In this document: positions 12,117 through 22,183 of the stretch, piece after piece
Layout: each line of letters starts with the position of its first letter
Position numbering within the stretch: position 1 is the stretch's first letter
DNA from: Thamnidium elegans
Lineage: Eukaryota; Mucoromycota; Mucoromycetes; Mucorales; Mucoraceae
Reading direction: 5' to 3'
NCBI GenBank assembly: GCA_025201345.1
Contig: JAIXMG010000017.1
Location: 62,001-126,000, forward strand
Length of the DNA stretch: 64,000 nucleotides
Notes under the pieces: generated by a model
What the model was told of the DNA's origin: nothing
The model's input: the letters and a program-made list of their open reading frames with translations, nothing else
The model's database searches: none
Translations under genes and position numbers: made by a program

Positions 12117-12571
12117 TTATGATAATTTGTTTTATATGTCGTTTTTGATACGTCGACGGAATAAATCCGTTCGGATATAGCTATATATATGTATATATTC
12201 CTTCTTTTTCGTTCCGATATCATCATAAAATAGTATTTATATAGAGTTATACATATATTGGGCATATTATATTGGATGAAAGGTTTAATATACACGCATT
12301 ATCACAGTACTAGCATTACATAAAAAACAGTATGATATGATGCACAAAAAAAAAACGCACGAACAACCTAAATCTGGCTTTTACCAATAGCCAAACACTT
12401 GGTAGGAAGTAGGTAGAAAAACGAAAAAAAAAATTATATCGATACATATCGAATGTATGTCAAATGTGTTTCACTTGGTAGACACTTGGTACGGAATTTG
12501 CTTTGCGATATTTTGGTTTAAACACTGTGTATAGAGCTGTTATCGATACCGCACCACTTAACCAAGAAGCC

Positions 12572-13528
12572 ATGAACAATCCCTCCGCAGCCGAAATAGA
12601 AGCTGCAGTCAACCAATTAAAGGATTTGTTAATATTTGCAATTGTGCAAACTCAAAATAATAATTGGATTTTTATTACCCAAGTTGAGGTATACTATCAC
12701 GATAGAAGAATTGGTGACGTTGCTCAGGTTGATGAAAAGAATGATTATTCAGATATATTAACAGCTAACATGGAAAGATGCCAAGAAGGTAGAAGATTGT
12801 GGTATGAACTTTGCTTTTGGTGCCAAAAGCTCGAAATTGTAGTAACTGGCGGTTATTACAATTACGAAAACAGTACAGGTAAGTTAGGTGCCTTTCTCGG
12901 AGCCACAATACCTAGATTCATAGGAAAAGAAATAAATCCCATTTTGTTTTCACCTTGCATACCGCCAAATACTTTGTCTTGTATCAGAATGCTGAGAAAT
13001 TACAAAAAAAAAGTGCAAGATTGAAAAAATGGTGCTTTAAGTCCTCTCTTTTCTCTGATTTAGGCTTTACAACGTCGAATCAATTAAAACTACGAGCAGG
13101 AGCCAGATAACTACGTATCAGTTTGCTCAAAGTTATTGTATCTAGCTATTTATGAAGAATTAAGCGAGGTAGAATACTTGGCTTTAGAAAATAAGATAAC
13201 CAGGCTCGAATACTGGAAGAACCTTGGTTTCGAAGATATTGTAGCCAAAGAAGATATCCTAGCGAGACTGGAACAGTTGAAAATCACAAAAGAAAGAAGA
13301 TTATCGAAATCAAAGAGACTTCTGGTTGAGTTGATTTCAACTAGACAGCTCAATACAAATAACATTACATTAATGAACCTTTACAATGGTATAATATATC
13401 CCAGAGTAAAGGCCATTAACAATAACCGTTGTTACGCTCTTTTAAAAATAAGGGTAACACAAACTATTAATTTTTATATATATACCCTTTCCTTTTATTT
13501 AATAAAATGGAACGAAAGTTCTTGGTAA
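12572..13528 (+). pseudogene. Orphan reading frame in two pieces, probably degenerate
   Basis: I do not recognise this gene. The first piece opens at the ATG at 12572 (MNNPSAAEIEAAVNQLKDLL) and ends with TGA at 13022-13024. The second runs in the same frame from about 13086 to 13528 (AIYEELSEVEYLALENKITR, then a basic stretch KITKERRLSKSKRLLVELI). Both have protein-like composition, with aromatic and Cys residues in ELCFWCQKLEIVVTGGYYNY. They are separated by a TGA and a TAA about 60 nt apart. A CTGATTTAG acceptor-like site lies between them, but no clean donor restores one frame. It sits beside retroelement remains. It could be a real gene with unusual introns or a decayed element gene. Confidence 0.4.
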
Positions 13529-14449
13529 ACTAAGTTTAGTAACTTCACTACTTGGTTTTCTTAAATATACCTCTATAATTCCTCACTGATTGACTCCCAT
13601 TTGTTTTAATACATTTCTTGGAGAACAACAGATCTAGGATTAATTGCAGATATTTCATTACCATACGTCAAAGTAAACCTCATTTCTTTTATTCTTTGTG
13701 AATCTACTTATATATCCCCACACTCTTTGAACTGATATAAGTCCCGCAGTAAAATTATATTTTGTTTTGATTATACTTTTTTGAAGACTCGTCGTTGAAT
13801 ATCGCTTTTAATAAATAAATAAATAACCTACAAGTCTTTCTAAGTTGACAACTAATAGTCTGGTGCTCACTACTTTTATTACTTTCATATTATCTGTTGT
13901 TTTATACACTTTTAATAATCTTTTTCCAAACTTTACAACTTTTTGTTCACCGTTCAAAAACGATGAAAGAATATTAAAATCTTTTGTTTTTTTCTGAAAA
14001 TTAATACCACTATACATATATTACTTTTAAACTGCTTTTACATTTTGATAACGAATTTTTTACGAGTCGTTCTCAATGATCTTAGTTTTTTTTTTTTCTA
14101 AAGTGTGAAATTTCGAACGTGCTTTGACCAAGTCCCAAGCATAAAATTCCAAAATATACAATCGTTTTTTTTTTTTTGAAAGAACGTACATATAAAACGA
14201 ATCCTTTATATATATATTACAAACAGCATAAAAAAACATATGGGTTTCTCTCCATGTTTCACAAAAATTTAATATCTATAATAAACCAAAAGTATCCCTT
14301 TTTTTGACATATCGAAGTTTTATTATTTGTATATATAGAAAGCAGTTATAAAAAAAGCAATTTGTGAGGGGGGTAGTCTATGAAAAAAAAAATGAGCGAA
14401 AGCGAGAGATAGGGTTTATATATAATGTTGCGGGAAAAAAAATCTCTTT
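13529..14449. other. Gene-free AT-rich spacer
   Basis: About 920 bp with T- and A-runs and AT dinucleotide stretches. A 69-codon minus-strand reading (13808-14017) lacks homology that I recognise and is not supported as a gene. Confidence 0.5.
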
Positions 14450-14914
14450 CTACTTCTTCACTTTTGTCTCTAAAAATTCCTTTGCCTCGTTAATTTTTAA
14501 TGCTAAAAATGGTGAGCCTCCACGATCAGGATGGTTGAGTAACATGATACGTCTATGTGCTTCCTTGATCTTTTGTTTAGTTGCTTGAGACTCTCTATAT
14601 ATACTTTCACTATTAGTCCATCTATACTTTATCCACGTATTCTTAGTTTTTCTTTTCATTACCTGATACCAAGAATCAATGCAGCTTCTCTCTTATTCAT
14701 CTTTGCGTCAAAACCACCCTTATAAAACTTTGACATTCTAGGTGTCTTTGGTAATTTTTGATACTCTTGGAAAGCCTTGATACCGAGACGACCAGCAGTA
14801 GCTGCGCCAGCAACGGCAAAACCAATAACAACAGCTGTTGACTAATAGTTGAAAAAAAAATGCATAATGTCAATATTATTGTTATCTTAAATGCATAACT
14901 CGCTTCATTACCAT
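14450..14914 (-). CDS. PAM18: TIM23 import-motor J-protein PAM18/TIM14
   Basis: J-domain subunit of the presequence translocase-associated motor; it stimulates mitochondrial Hsp70 at the inner membrane. Exons 14914-14912 (ATG only), 14841-14663 and 14594-14450 give 108 residues, close to human DNAJC19. The N-terminus after the split start reads [20 protein letters not shown], one membrane segment. [20 protein letters not shown] precedes the J domain, which contains [20 protein letters not shown] with the HPD motif, then [10 protein letters not shown]. The first exon carries only the start codon. This is forced by a GTAATG donor directly after ATG and by alignment with the family N-terminus. 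J-domain helix 1 spans intron 2. Confidence 0.94.
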
Positions 14915-15899
14915 CTTATTTTATAACTGAAAAAGAAAAAAGAAAAAAAAATCTCCCTGAGTTTTTTTTTTTTTCTATTTTTTTCTAGGCTCCCTCCCCA
15001 TAATTTACTGGTTTTCTCACCTTAAAAGCAACCATATTTTTTAAAAGCAGTCCGCTTTCGGTGTTTTTTCATCTATAATGATCATGATAGGAAGTAGATA
15101 CTACACACTCTTTGATATCTTGGAAGTGCCATAAATTACTATGAAAGGCAAAGAAACAACTGATTAAAACATAATAGTCTTTGCGGCTATAAAAAAATAA
15201 CTACCATTTACTTTCTGTAAGTAATTGCACTGCTCAAAAAATGATCAGATATTACGAGGCCTTAGATAAAACTTTAGTAAAGCTTAATGAAATTGGCTGA
15301 TACTAATGTTTGTTATACTTTATATAAACGATTAATTTTCGTATGGGTCGCGATAAAATACAGTTGTAATCAAGGATGCCTCTATCGAGTAGTACAAAAA
15401 AAATTGTAGTTTAGCTACAATGTTATTAGCTAATTGTGCTAAAAATCAAGGAAACGAAATTACTCTACTAAGAGGCTTGATAGAAATATTTTTATTTTGC
15501 CATTTGGCTTAAAATTGAATGACTAACTTTCGGCTTGTTATCGTCATCTAAACGAACACTTGATATACAATCGGAGAGTAGCGGTATGAAATATCGAAAT
15601 AACACAAGTTACTAGAACAAGCATTATCTCCAATGCAGACCGACCAATCAACCTTTATACCTTTGTCAAATGAAATCTATATTTGTTTGACTCCGCTGTA
15701 TCAAAATACAGCTTCTTAAAAAAACCAAAAAAGTGTTGATACTTTTTGGCTGAGATGGATAAATTTAGTATTATTAGGCTTAGAATCATTTTGAGGCTTG
15801 TTACATAAAGCACAAAATCAAAAGGGGAGGTTTTTTTCTAAAAAAAAACACATTTATATATGTATCTTTTTTCTTTTCTTCTGCAGAAATAAAATAAAA
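14915..15899. other. Divergent spacer between PAM18 and the orphan membrane protein
   Basis: 985 bp, AT-rich. A pyrimidine-rich tract (about 14960-15000) lies on the PAM18 side and T-runs precede the ATG at 15900. No ORF or RNA gene is supported. Confidence 0.45.
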
Positions 15900-17816
15900 A
15901 TGGTTTATATAGTATCTCAAACTGCTGCGGTGGCAATCTTTACATTAACCCGGCTTTTTTACAGTTCAGTGTTAGGATACCTTGTTTTAATATTATTCAA
16001 TACACTTCCCGGTGGATCTGCTGCAAGGTTCTGGTATGAGCAACCGAGCCTAGTATCAAAAATTACGTCTTTATTTGATCCGTTTGGACCAACAGGAAAA
16101 CGAGGTATCAAGACTACAAACGCTATTGCTATGATTTGTACACTACTAGCACTTGCACTTAATATCTTACCTACATTTCTCAGTAAACTGAGTCCCATTT
16201 CAATCCAAGCCAATATATATGAAACCAATTCAACACTTTCGCCAGTTTCCAATATATTTATCCCTACATTAACAGATATTAATTTACCGGGATTATCTGA
16301 TATGCTCACTTCCAGAAATGCAACCAATAAATTCCTATGTACCTATCTACGCGATGGTTGTCTGGACGCTCAAAACACACCTATTGCACAAATCAATTGG
16401 GATCCTGTAGAATTAGAACCCATTGCATTTTATCATAACGACAGTGATACACCTAATGATTTAACTGTAAGTATAGATGAAGCATTTGGTACCACACAGC
16501 AATACATGTTTATTGCCAGACAAGTGTTTAATAGTACATCTCCCTTTTCCGGTAACTATTCGACTGGACAATGGAAAAATAATAGTCTTAGTGGATTTTA
16601 TACAACGTCCAGTACGACTGCTATTCTCCCTTTCGATTTTTTACAGGCCGATCAAATCTTCCCAATGGTCACACCTGATCTAGCCGATATGTTACATCAA
16701 GGCAAAGGAAACAGTATGTATATGCCAACAGATGGTGGCGTAGATCGTGCCGAGCGATGGGTAGCAGTCCATCGAAACGTGACGCTCTCCAGTCTCTTAT
16801 GGCAAACCGTAAACGCACATCAAGGTACAATTGGTGCTGAATGGCAAACTTCATGTTTTTTCTGTAGTTTATTAGATATCAGTCCGGGATCAGCGCAGGC
16901 AACAAGTATGCAAGAAAATTTAATTTTATCATCTGAAACAAACAACACTCATACATTTGTGGTACACTCTTATGTTGATAACCAAGTAAGACTCTCCACC
17001 ACACTTTGTTTAATACAATTTCATCCAACAACAGAAGGCGTTTCGTATTACTGTTTACATACTTATTCTCAAATTTGGAGCGTCTCACATACTCAAAATC
17101 CTTACGAGATCATATCCAGTTATGATGTACAAAACACTGAAGATTTAGCCACAAATGGGTCTCCGTTCCCGCTTTTCCCACCCCCGCAACTATCCAACAA
17201 TCGAACTTATTTTCCTATTGTACCTGTTTTTCAAATAAGAAGCAAAGGTCAATGTGATGCTAGTTGGAACTTTCAGACACAAACGATGCAGTCTTGGATA
17301 AACGATTGTGCTAGAGACAGTCTGGGTCAGGTAGATACAGCTTCTATCAATTCAATTGCAACCAATATTTGGCAATTAAGCTCTACTATTACTGTCGGTG
17401 GATTTTTAGTCAATGCAACGTATTATCAGAACGATATAGGTATTCTAATTGGCATTCCTGTCATTGTGATCGTCCTTGCTTCCGTATTTTTGTGTATCGT
17501 ACTTTATGTTGTAACGACTTTGGTGACGAGTCCTATTCACAGACGGTCATTATACGAAACATTGCGTGTGGTACCTAGCAGTAGCGACCCTTACAACGTA
17601 CGAAATATGGTACTCGATATCTACCCTACAAATACCCTAAGACTTGTAGACTCTATTTACGACAAGAAAGTAGCTTACTTGAAACTTAATAATCGGTTAA
17701 TTGTGGCACAATCTGAAGACCACGAAGTCAATACAGACGATACTTCTTCCATGGATATTAATATGTCTCCGAATGAAATTCAAAAATGGTCAAGGCAAAA
17801 GCTACTTAATTTCTAA
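15900..17816 (+). CDS. Unrecognised membrane glycoprotein
   Basis: Intronless frame of 638 residues starting at the ATG at 15900 (MVYIVSQTAA); the in-frame extension upstream lacks an ATG and is low-complexity. I do not recognise the family. Visible features are a hydrophobic N-terminal segment (about residues 5-35), a second (about 77-98, AIAMICTLLALALNILPTFL), a long polar ectodomain-like region (about 100-525) and a third strong TM segment (about 528-560, rich in Ile and Val), followed by a cytosol-like tail of about 75 residues. The middle region carries at least ten N-x-S/T sequons and several Cys, as expected of a secreted or luminal domain. Its stop lies about 100 bp from the convergent SEC59 end. 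Function unknown; a cell-surface or sensor role would be speculation. Confidence 0.8.
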   Translation: MVYIVSQTAAVAIFTLTRLFYSSVLGYLVLILFNTLPGGSAARFWYEQPSLVSKITSLFDPFGPTGKRGIKTTNAIAMICTLLALALNILPTFLSKLSPISIQANIYETNSTLSPVSNIFIPTLTDINLPGLSDMLTSRNATNKFLCTYLRDGCLDAQNTPIAQINWDPVELEPIAFYHNDSDTPNDLTVSIDEAFGTTQQYMFIARQVFNSTSPFSGNYSTGQWKNNSLSGFYTTSSTTAILPFDFLQADQIFPMVTPDLADMLHQGKGNSMYMPTDGGVDRAERWVAVHRNVTLSSLLWQTVNAHQGTIGAEWQTSCFFCSLLDISPGSAQATSMQENLILSSETNNTHTFVVHSYVDNQVRLSTTLCLIQFHPTTEGVSYYCLHTYSQIWSVSHTQNPYEIISSYDVQNTEDLATNGSPFPLFPPPQLSNNRTYFPIVPVFQIRSKGQCDASWNFQTQTMQSWINDCARDSLGQVDTASINSIATNIWQLSSTITVGGFLVNATYYQNDIGILIGIPVIVIVLASVFLCIVLYVVTTLVTSPIHRRSLYETLRVVPSSSDPYNVRNMVLDIYPTNTLRLVDSIYDKKVAYLKLNNRLIVAQSEDHEVNTDDTSSMDINMSPNEIQKWSRQKLLNF

Positions 17817-17922
17817 ATTATATTTTATTTTGTTTTTGTGTGTATATATACTGTATTAAAAAGAAAATAATAATATGTTTCCATTGCGGCTCTTTTTTTT
17901 TTTTTTCTTTTTTTCTATTTTC

Positions 17923-20447
17923 TTACATTGTGTGTCCCAAAACGACTAGGGCGTACATATAGAGCGGTATAATAATATTATCGTTTTGAGTAGAAAATGC
18001 CTCGAGTAATGCTAAATAAATATACAGAGTTAAAATTTAAAAATTAAATTCGTCAAAAAAACTTTTTTACCTGTTAAAGTAATAACAAAGGAATAATTTA
18101 ACCATTCACCCGGGCCAGCCGAAGCTGCAAATCGAGTAGCGTCATCTACACCGAGTAATGCTGCACTGTATACGATCAATAAAGAACTCAAGAACACAGC
18201 TACAATAAATGCAAGTGTTCCTTCCACTGTCTTTTTAGTACCGGGCCAGTGCCATCGCCCATATCTCTTTCCAATTAATGACGCCGCTGCGTCTCCAAAT
18301 CCTAAAGATAAAATACCTGAAAGACTAGCCAAGACATTTGAGCTAATTTTTTTTTTTTAAAAAAAAAGTAAGTATACCGTGATCTTTTCAATCTCTCTCT
18401 CTCTCTCTCTCTTTACCATCCTAGCCAAACAGGACTAGCACACCCCAACAAAAGATAAATATGACTAAGGATAACAGGTCCCAAATCACGATTATCAATA
18501 AACTCGGTCAGGAACACATGCAAACTCTTTCCCCAAGGCCAAACTGCAAAATAACGCAAATACTCTAAATAAATAAATCCCGAAAGTGCTACACCAAAAG
18601 CCAATTGAAGAAAAGACAATTCAAACAAAACACCAGGAACAAACATAATTACTGCTAAAGCATGAAACAATTTTCTCTTTTTGTTTAACGAACTAGTGAG
18701 TGCTTTTCCTTCTGCTCCATTATGTGATCCAAAGAACGGTCGATCTGATTGCGTAGATGGGTTAAAATCCAAAATAAGTACCCAGACGACAACTGTAGTG
18801 ATAACTGTTAACGCCCAATACAGACATAAAAACATACGAGACGGTGACATGTAAAGAAAATCAAGTGTCCTATATAAAATTAAAATACTATTTCCCTATT
18901 TTTTCATTTTTTATATATTTATATATATATTACCACATAAATGGGTTTTCTCCTGTAATCGCTTTACAAATAGGTTCAATGATAAAGAGTACAATAATCG
19001 CTGAAAAGATATAAAAAGCAACCGCGATAAGAAGTTTCTTGTTTTGAAAAATAGATGCGTTTTCGGAAGTAGGTAAAGATCGCCAATAAGGTCTTTGAGC
19101 AAGACGACGGGATTGACGTAACAATGGGTATGTGACCACTCCTATAAAAACCATGCCAACCACTAACGCATGAATCAATACCATGCTAGGTGAAATATCG
19201 CTATAATGTAAATAGGTAGGTGTACTATCAGGGTAATACTACATATATAAAAAGGGGTAAGAAAAAAAATCGATAAAGGAAAAAAAAAAAAAACTTTACA
19301 GCAGTACAAATGTATTCAGCAGCACCATGGACTACAGCAGCAGAAGCTTGCGATATAACACACATCTCGCCCAGAGTAAAGCACTTTTTTAAAGTGACTA
19401 CACATATATAAAGAAACCATTGAAACATGGTGATCGATATAATTGTCATTGTAATTGGTGTTTCAGCCAAAATTGGGGTCAGTGGTGATACTCTTGTAAT
19501 TAATGTAGTAAATAATGCAGATACCAAAATGCTCGATACAAACAATCCTCGTTTACGGATCACTCGTTTCAAAGGGTGTAAATATTCATTTGTAAATACC
19601 AATAAAAGTAAAATGACGCTCATAAATAATACCAATTCCAATCTTACTTGTATGTACGCTGATATATATAAATATATAAAAATGTGAATATATATTTTTT
19701 AACACTTTTTTCATCAACTTTTTACCTGTGTGAAATTGATCAAGATCCTTTCTTGAAGCGTCTGCTAGTTTAGCTGCTGCAACCATTGGTAATAATAATA
19801 CACCACATAATAATCCATCATCTGCATTTGCTCTACCAAAAAAAACAAATTAGACCAACTTTTACTAGTTTAGCACCAATATATATATGTATATTACCTA
19901 AATGAAGCTTTACTGGCACCAAAAATTCTATTGACGGATTCAATTGACGGATATATCACTTTCTTCTTATCATCATCATACTTTTTTGGTGTATCGATCA
20001 AATCATCAGACGAAGTAGCTGATGATTCACTCATCTCAATTCGTGCAGTCTTTCTCGATACGTTGACTAAAAGAACACCAAGCCAAATAATACCAATCCA
20101 GCCTACACACATAAAAAAGTTATAAACTACTATGTACACAGATATATTTATATTATATTTTTACCGGCAATAATATTATCATTAAATGAGCTTGGACCAT
20201 CTTTATATAGTTGAAAAAATACCCAAATAAAGGAACCCGTCCAAAGTATAGCTTCTAAAGGAGCCATCGATATCTTTTCTTCCAACATTTTTCTACTGGT
20301 ACCTAACGGATTCGACTTGAAATCTAACGGCGCATGTAAATTGCTATTTCTCTTTCTTTGAATCACTTCAAATATTTGATCTTCTAATGAAGAAGAAGAA
20401 GCAAATCCTTCATCGGGGTCCGGACTATGAAGTAGATCGGAATCCAC
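17923..20447 (-). CDS. SEC59: Dolichol kinase (SEC59-like)
   Basis: CTP-dependent polyprenol kinase of the ER membrane, making dolichyl phosphate for N-glycosylation, GPI and O-mannosylation. Eight exons in phase: 20447-20165, 20102-19898, 19832-19726, 19658-19300, 19238-18934, 18869-18417, 18342-18071 and 18011-17923, about 690 residues. The conserved C-terminal catalytic part is clear: KRKLFHALAVIMFVPG, EFIDNRDLGPVILSHIYLLL, ILSLGFGDAAASLIGKRYG, PGTKKTVEGTLAF and LLEAFSTQNDNIIIPLY. The rest is multi-TM. The N-terminus is uncertain: the open frame from 20447 begins with GTG, no in-frame ATG precedes it, and the first internal ATG is about residue 54. An unseen upstream mini-exon is likely, since a TTAG acceptor-like site lies just before. 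Confidence 0.9.
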
Positions 20448-22183
20448 TGGTTTCTTATTGACTAATGTAGACAGTGTAAAAAAAAAAAGAAGTTACTTTA
20501 ATGGAAAAGAAGTCCTTTTTTATTTAGGTTCTTTAAAACGCCCTTTATTTTAAACAATTCCTTTGAAACCCAGGTTTCCCTCGGGTGCTTATAAGCACGT
20601 GCAACTCATTGTTTCACTAATATGGAGATATTTACAGTAAAATTGTGAGCTGTTGAAAAAAAAAAAGAGTCCCTTTTCTTTTCTTTCTTTAAAAAAAAAA
20701 GACCATAAGTATTCACTTTGGTAATCTACGAAAGAATAAGAAAAAAACGTACGCAGAAATACATATACTTGACGGGATTGATTGATATGCACGCCCCTGT
20801 GTCATTTTATAATGTCAACATGTTACTTTTTTTTTTTTTTTACTGTATGCTGTGTAAGTTAAAGACGCACTTTTTATGTAACATACTATTGAATTAAGTA
20901 AGTATATTAAGTATACATAATAAAAACATCAACAATATCCTTTACATGGTTTTATCTTGTTATTATTTCGACATTGCATTACTATCCTCTCTAGAACCCT
21001 TTTCTTTTTAGTAATTGTTTATGGAAAACATTGCTAATTATACACGTTAATCGTTACAGATGATATCATAGTATTTTGATGCGTGTCAGTATAGCATTTT
21101 AATGAATGATACGTGATACTCTAAGGACATCAATTTTTTTTTTTTTTTTTTTTTTTAAAAAAAAAAGACTATTTATGTGGTAACGAAAAAACTAAGAAAT
21201 ATCGTTGTTTTTTATTCCCTACTGTCATAATCGAGTAAGTTACATAGCTTCCTTGTACATTGGAAATAGCGGCTTTTATCTGCTAGCAAATTTGTCCTTG
21301 CTTCATCTGACGCGTATTTTGCTAGTAAAGACAATTCCTGAAATAGTTCAAAGTAGTATTAGTAGTACGATCTCTGGTATGGATTTAATTTTACTTTGAA
21401 ACTGGAAAGTCTGTCAATAATATCGCTCATCTGTGTCAGTTATGATATCAGTGTTGTTGGTGCGTTTACGAATAAACGAAAAAGACAGTAGCTCTGCTTA
21501 CATTCCTAAATGAATATATTATTAACGGAGTGATTAGTAAGAGATAATTTTTAAAAATCTCAGCATGTTACCCATGACTTGTATCATCAATATTTCCATT
21601 GATAACAGTACAAAGTATACGGAGGCTCATTTTTATTTTATTGTTGTTTTCCATGCATACCTCAGACACTGTATCTCCCCCAATGAGAATATAAAGAATG
21701 TTAGCTCAATTAAACGACGCCAGAGCTTGACAATATAATCGCTTTCATTCATAGCTTTTAATTCATTTATTTCAAACAGCTCTGGGTATCGTGGGATCAA
21801 ATTGAAGTTATACACAGCAATAATAAACGTTAATACGAATATTTAGAAATAATTGATTTTTAAATCACCAAAAGTATCGTATAAGTTTACCTATTAGTTC
21901 TCAACTTCTATTGGTTTCCCACAATGGGCAGTGACAATGATTCGGAAGTAAATTTTATGTACTCGGATGGCACATGGTTGTTAGACATAAAAAAAAAAAT
22001 CCTCCCTTTATTACAAATAATTTTAATCTAGAAGTAAAGATACCAATATCTGCTCAGTTCCACAAAAAAAAAAAAAAAAAGTTGTGCTGCAAAGGCTTAG
22101 TTTTATCTCGGGCTGTGCCTAAAATAAAGTAAACAAAAAAGTACAAACCTTTTTTTTTTCTTCTCTTTCTTCCTTTTGAACTA
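20448..22183. other. Gene-poor spacer between SEC59 and the Hsp70-like gene
   Basis: 1.7 kb that holds both divergent promoters. A palindromic GCACGTGC (E-box-like) lies at 20595-20602 on the SEC59 side. A T-run directly followed by an A-run lies at about 21132-21168. A decayed gene relic at about 21530-21830 is listed separately. No intact gene was seen. Confidence 0.5.
21530..21830 (-). pseudogene. Decayed fragment of a repeated Mucorales-type hypothetical gene
   Basis: On the minus strand the frame LIPRYPELFEINELKAMNES, then DYIVKLWRRLIELTF, shifts after about 30 more bases into GDTVSEVCMENNNK and KMSLRILCTVINGN before stops. From memory, this order (an NESDY..K.W..L.E block followed by a GDTVSE block) occurs in a family of hypothetical proteins repeated in Mucorales genomes. 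It is broken by at least one frameshift, with no start. Weak traces may continue down to about 21200. Family recall is unverified. Confidence 0.45.

Larger units (their letters stand above)
10432..12571. other. Accessory spacer with retroelement remnants and a minisatellite
   Basis: About 2.1 kb without an intact gene. It holds the reverse-transcriptase relic at 10793-11063, a related sequence at about 11400-11730 and a short tandem repeat at 12064-12116, each listed separately. The rest is AT-rich with no supported coding sequence. Confidence 0.6.

Noticed and set aside
15798..15899. Upstream extension of the orphan membrane protein
   Set aside because: It has no ATG, and its low-complexity Lys/Phe sequence derives from A- and T-runs. 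The ATG at 15900 is the natural start.
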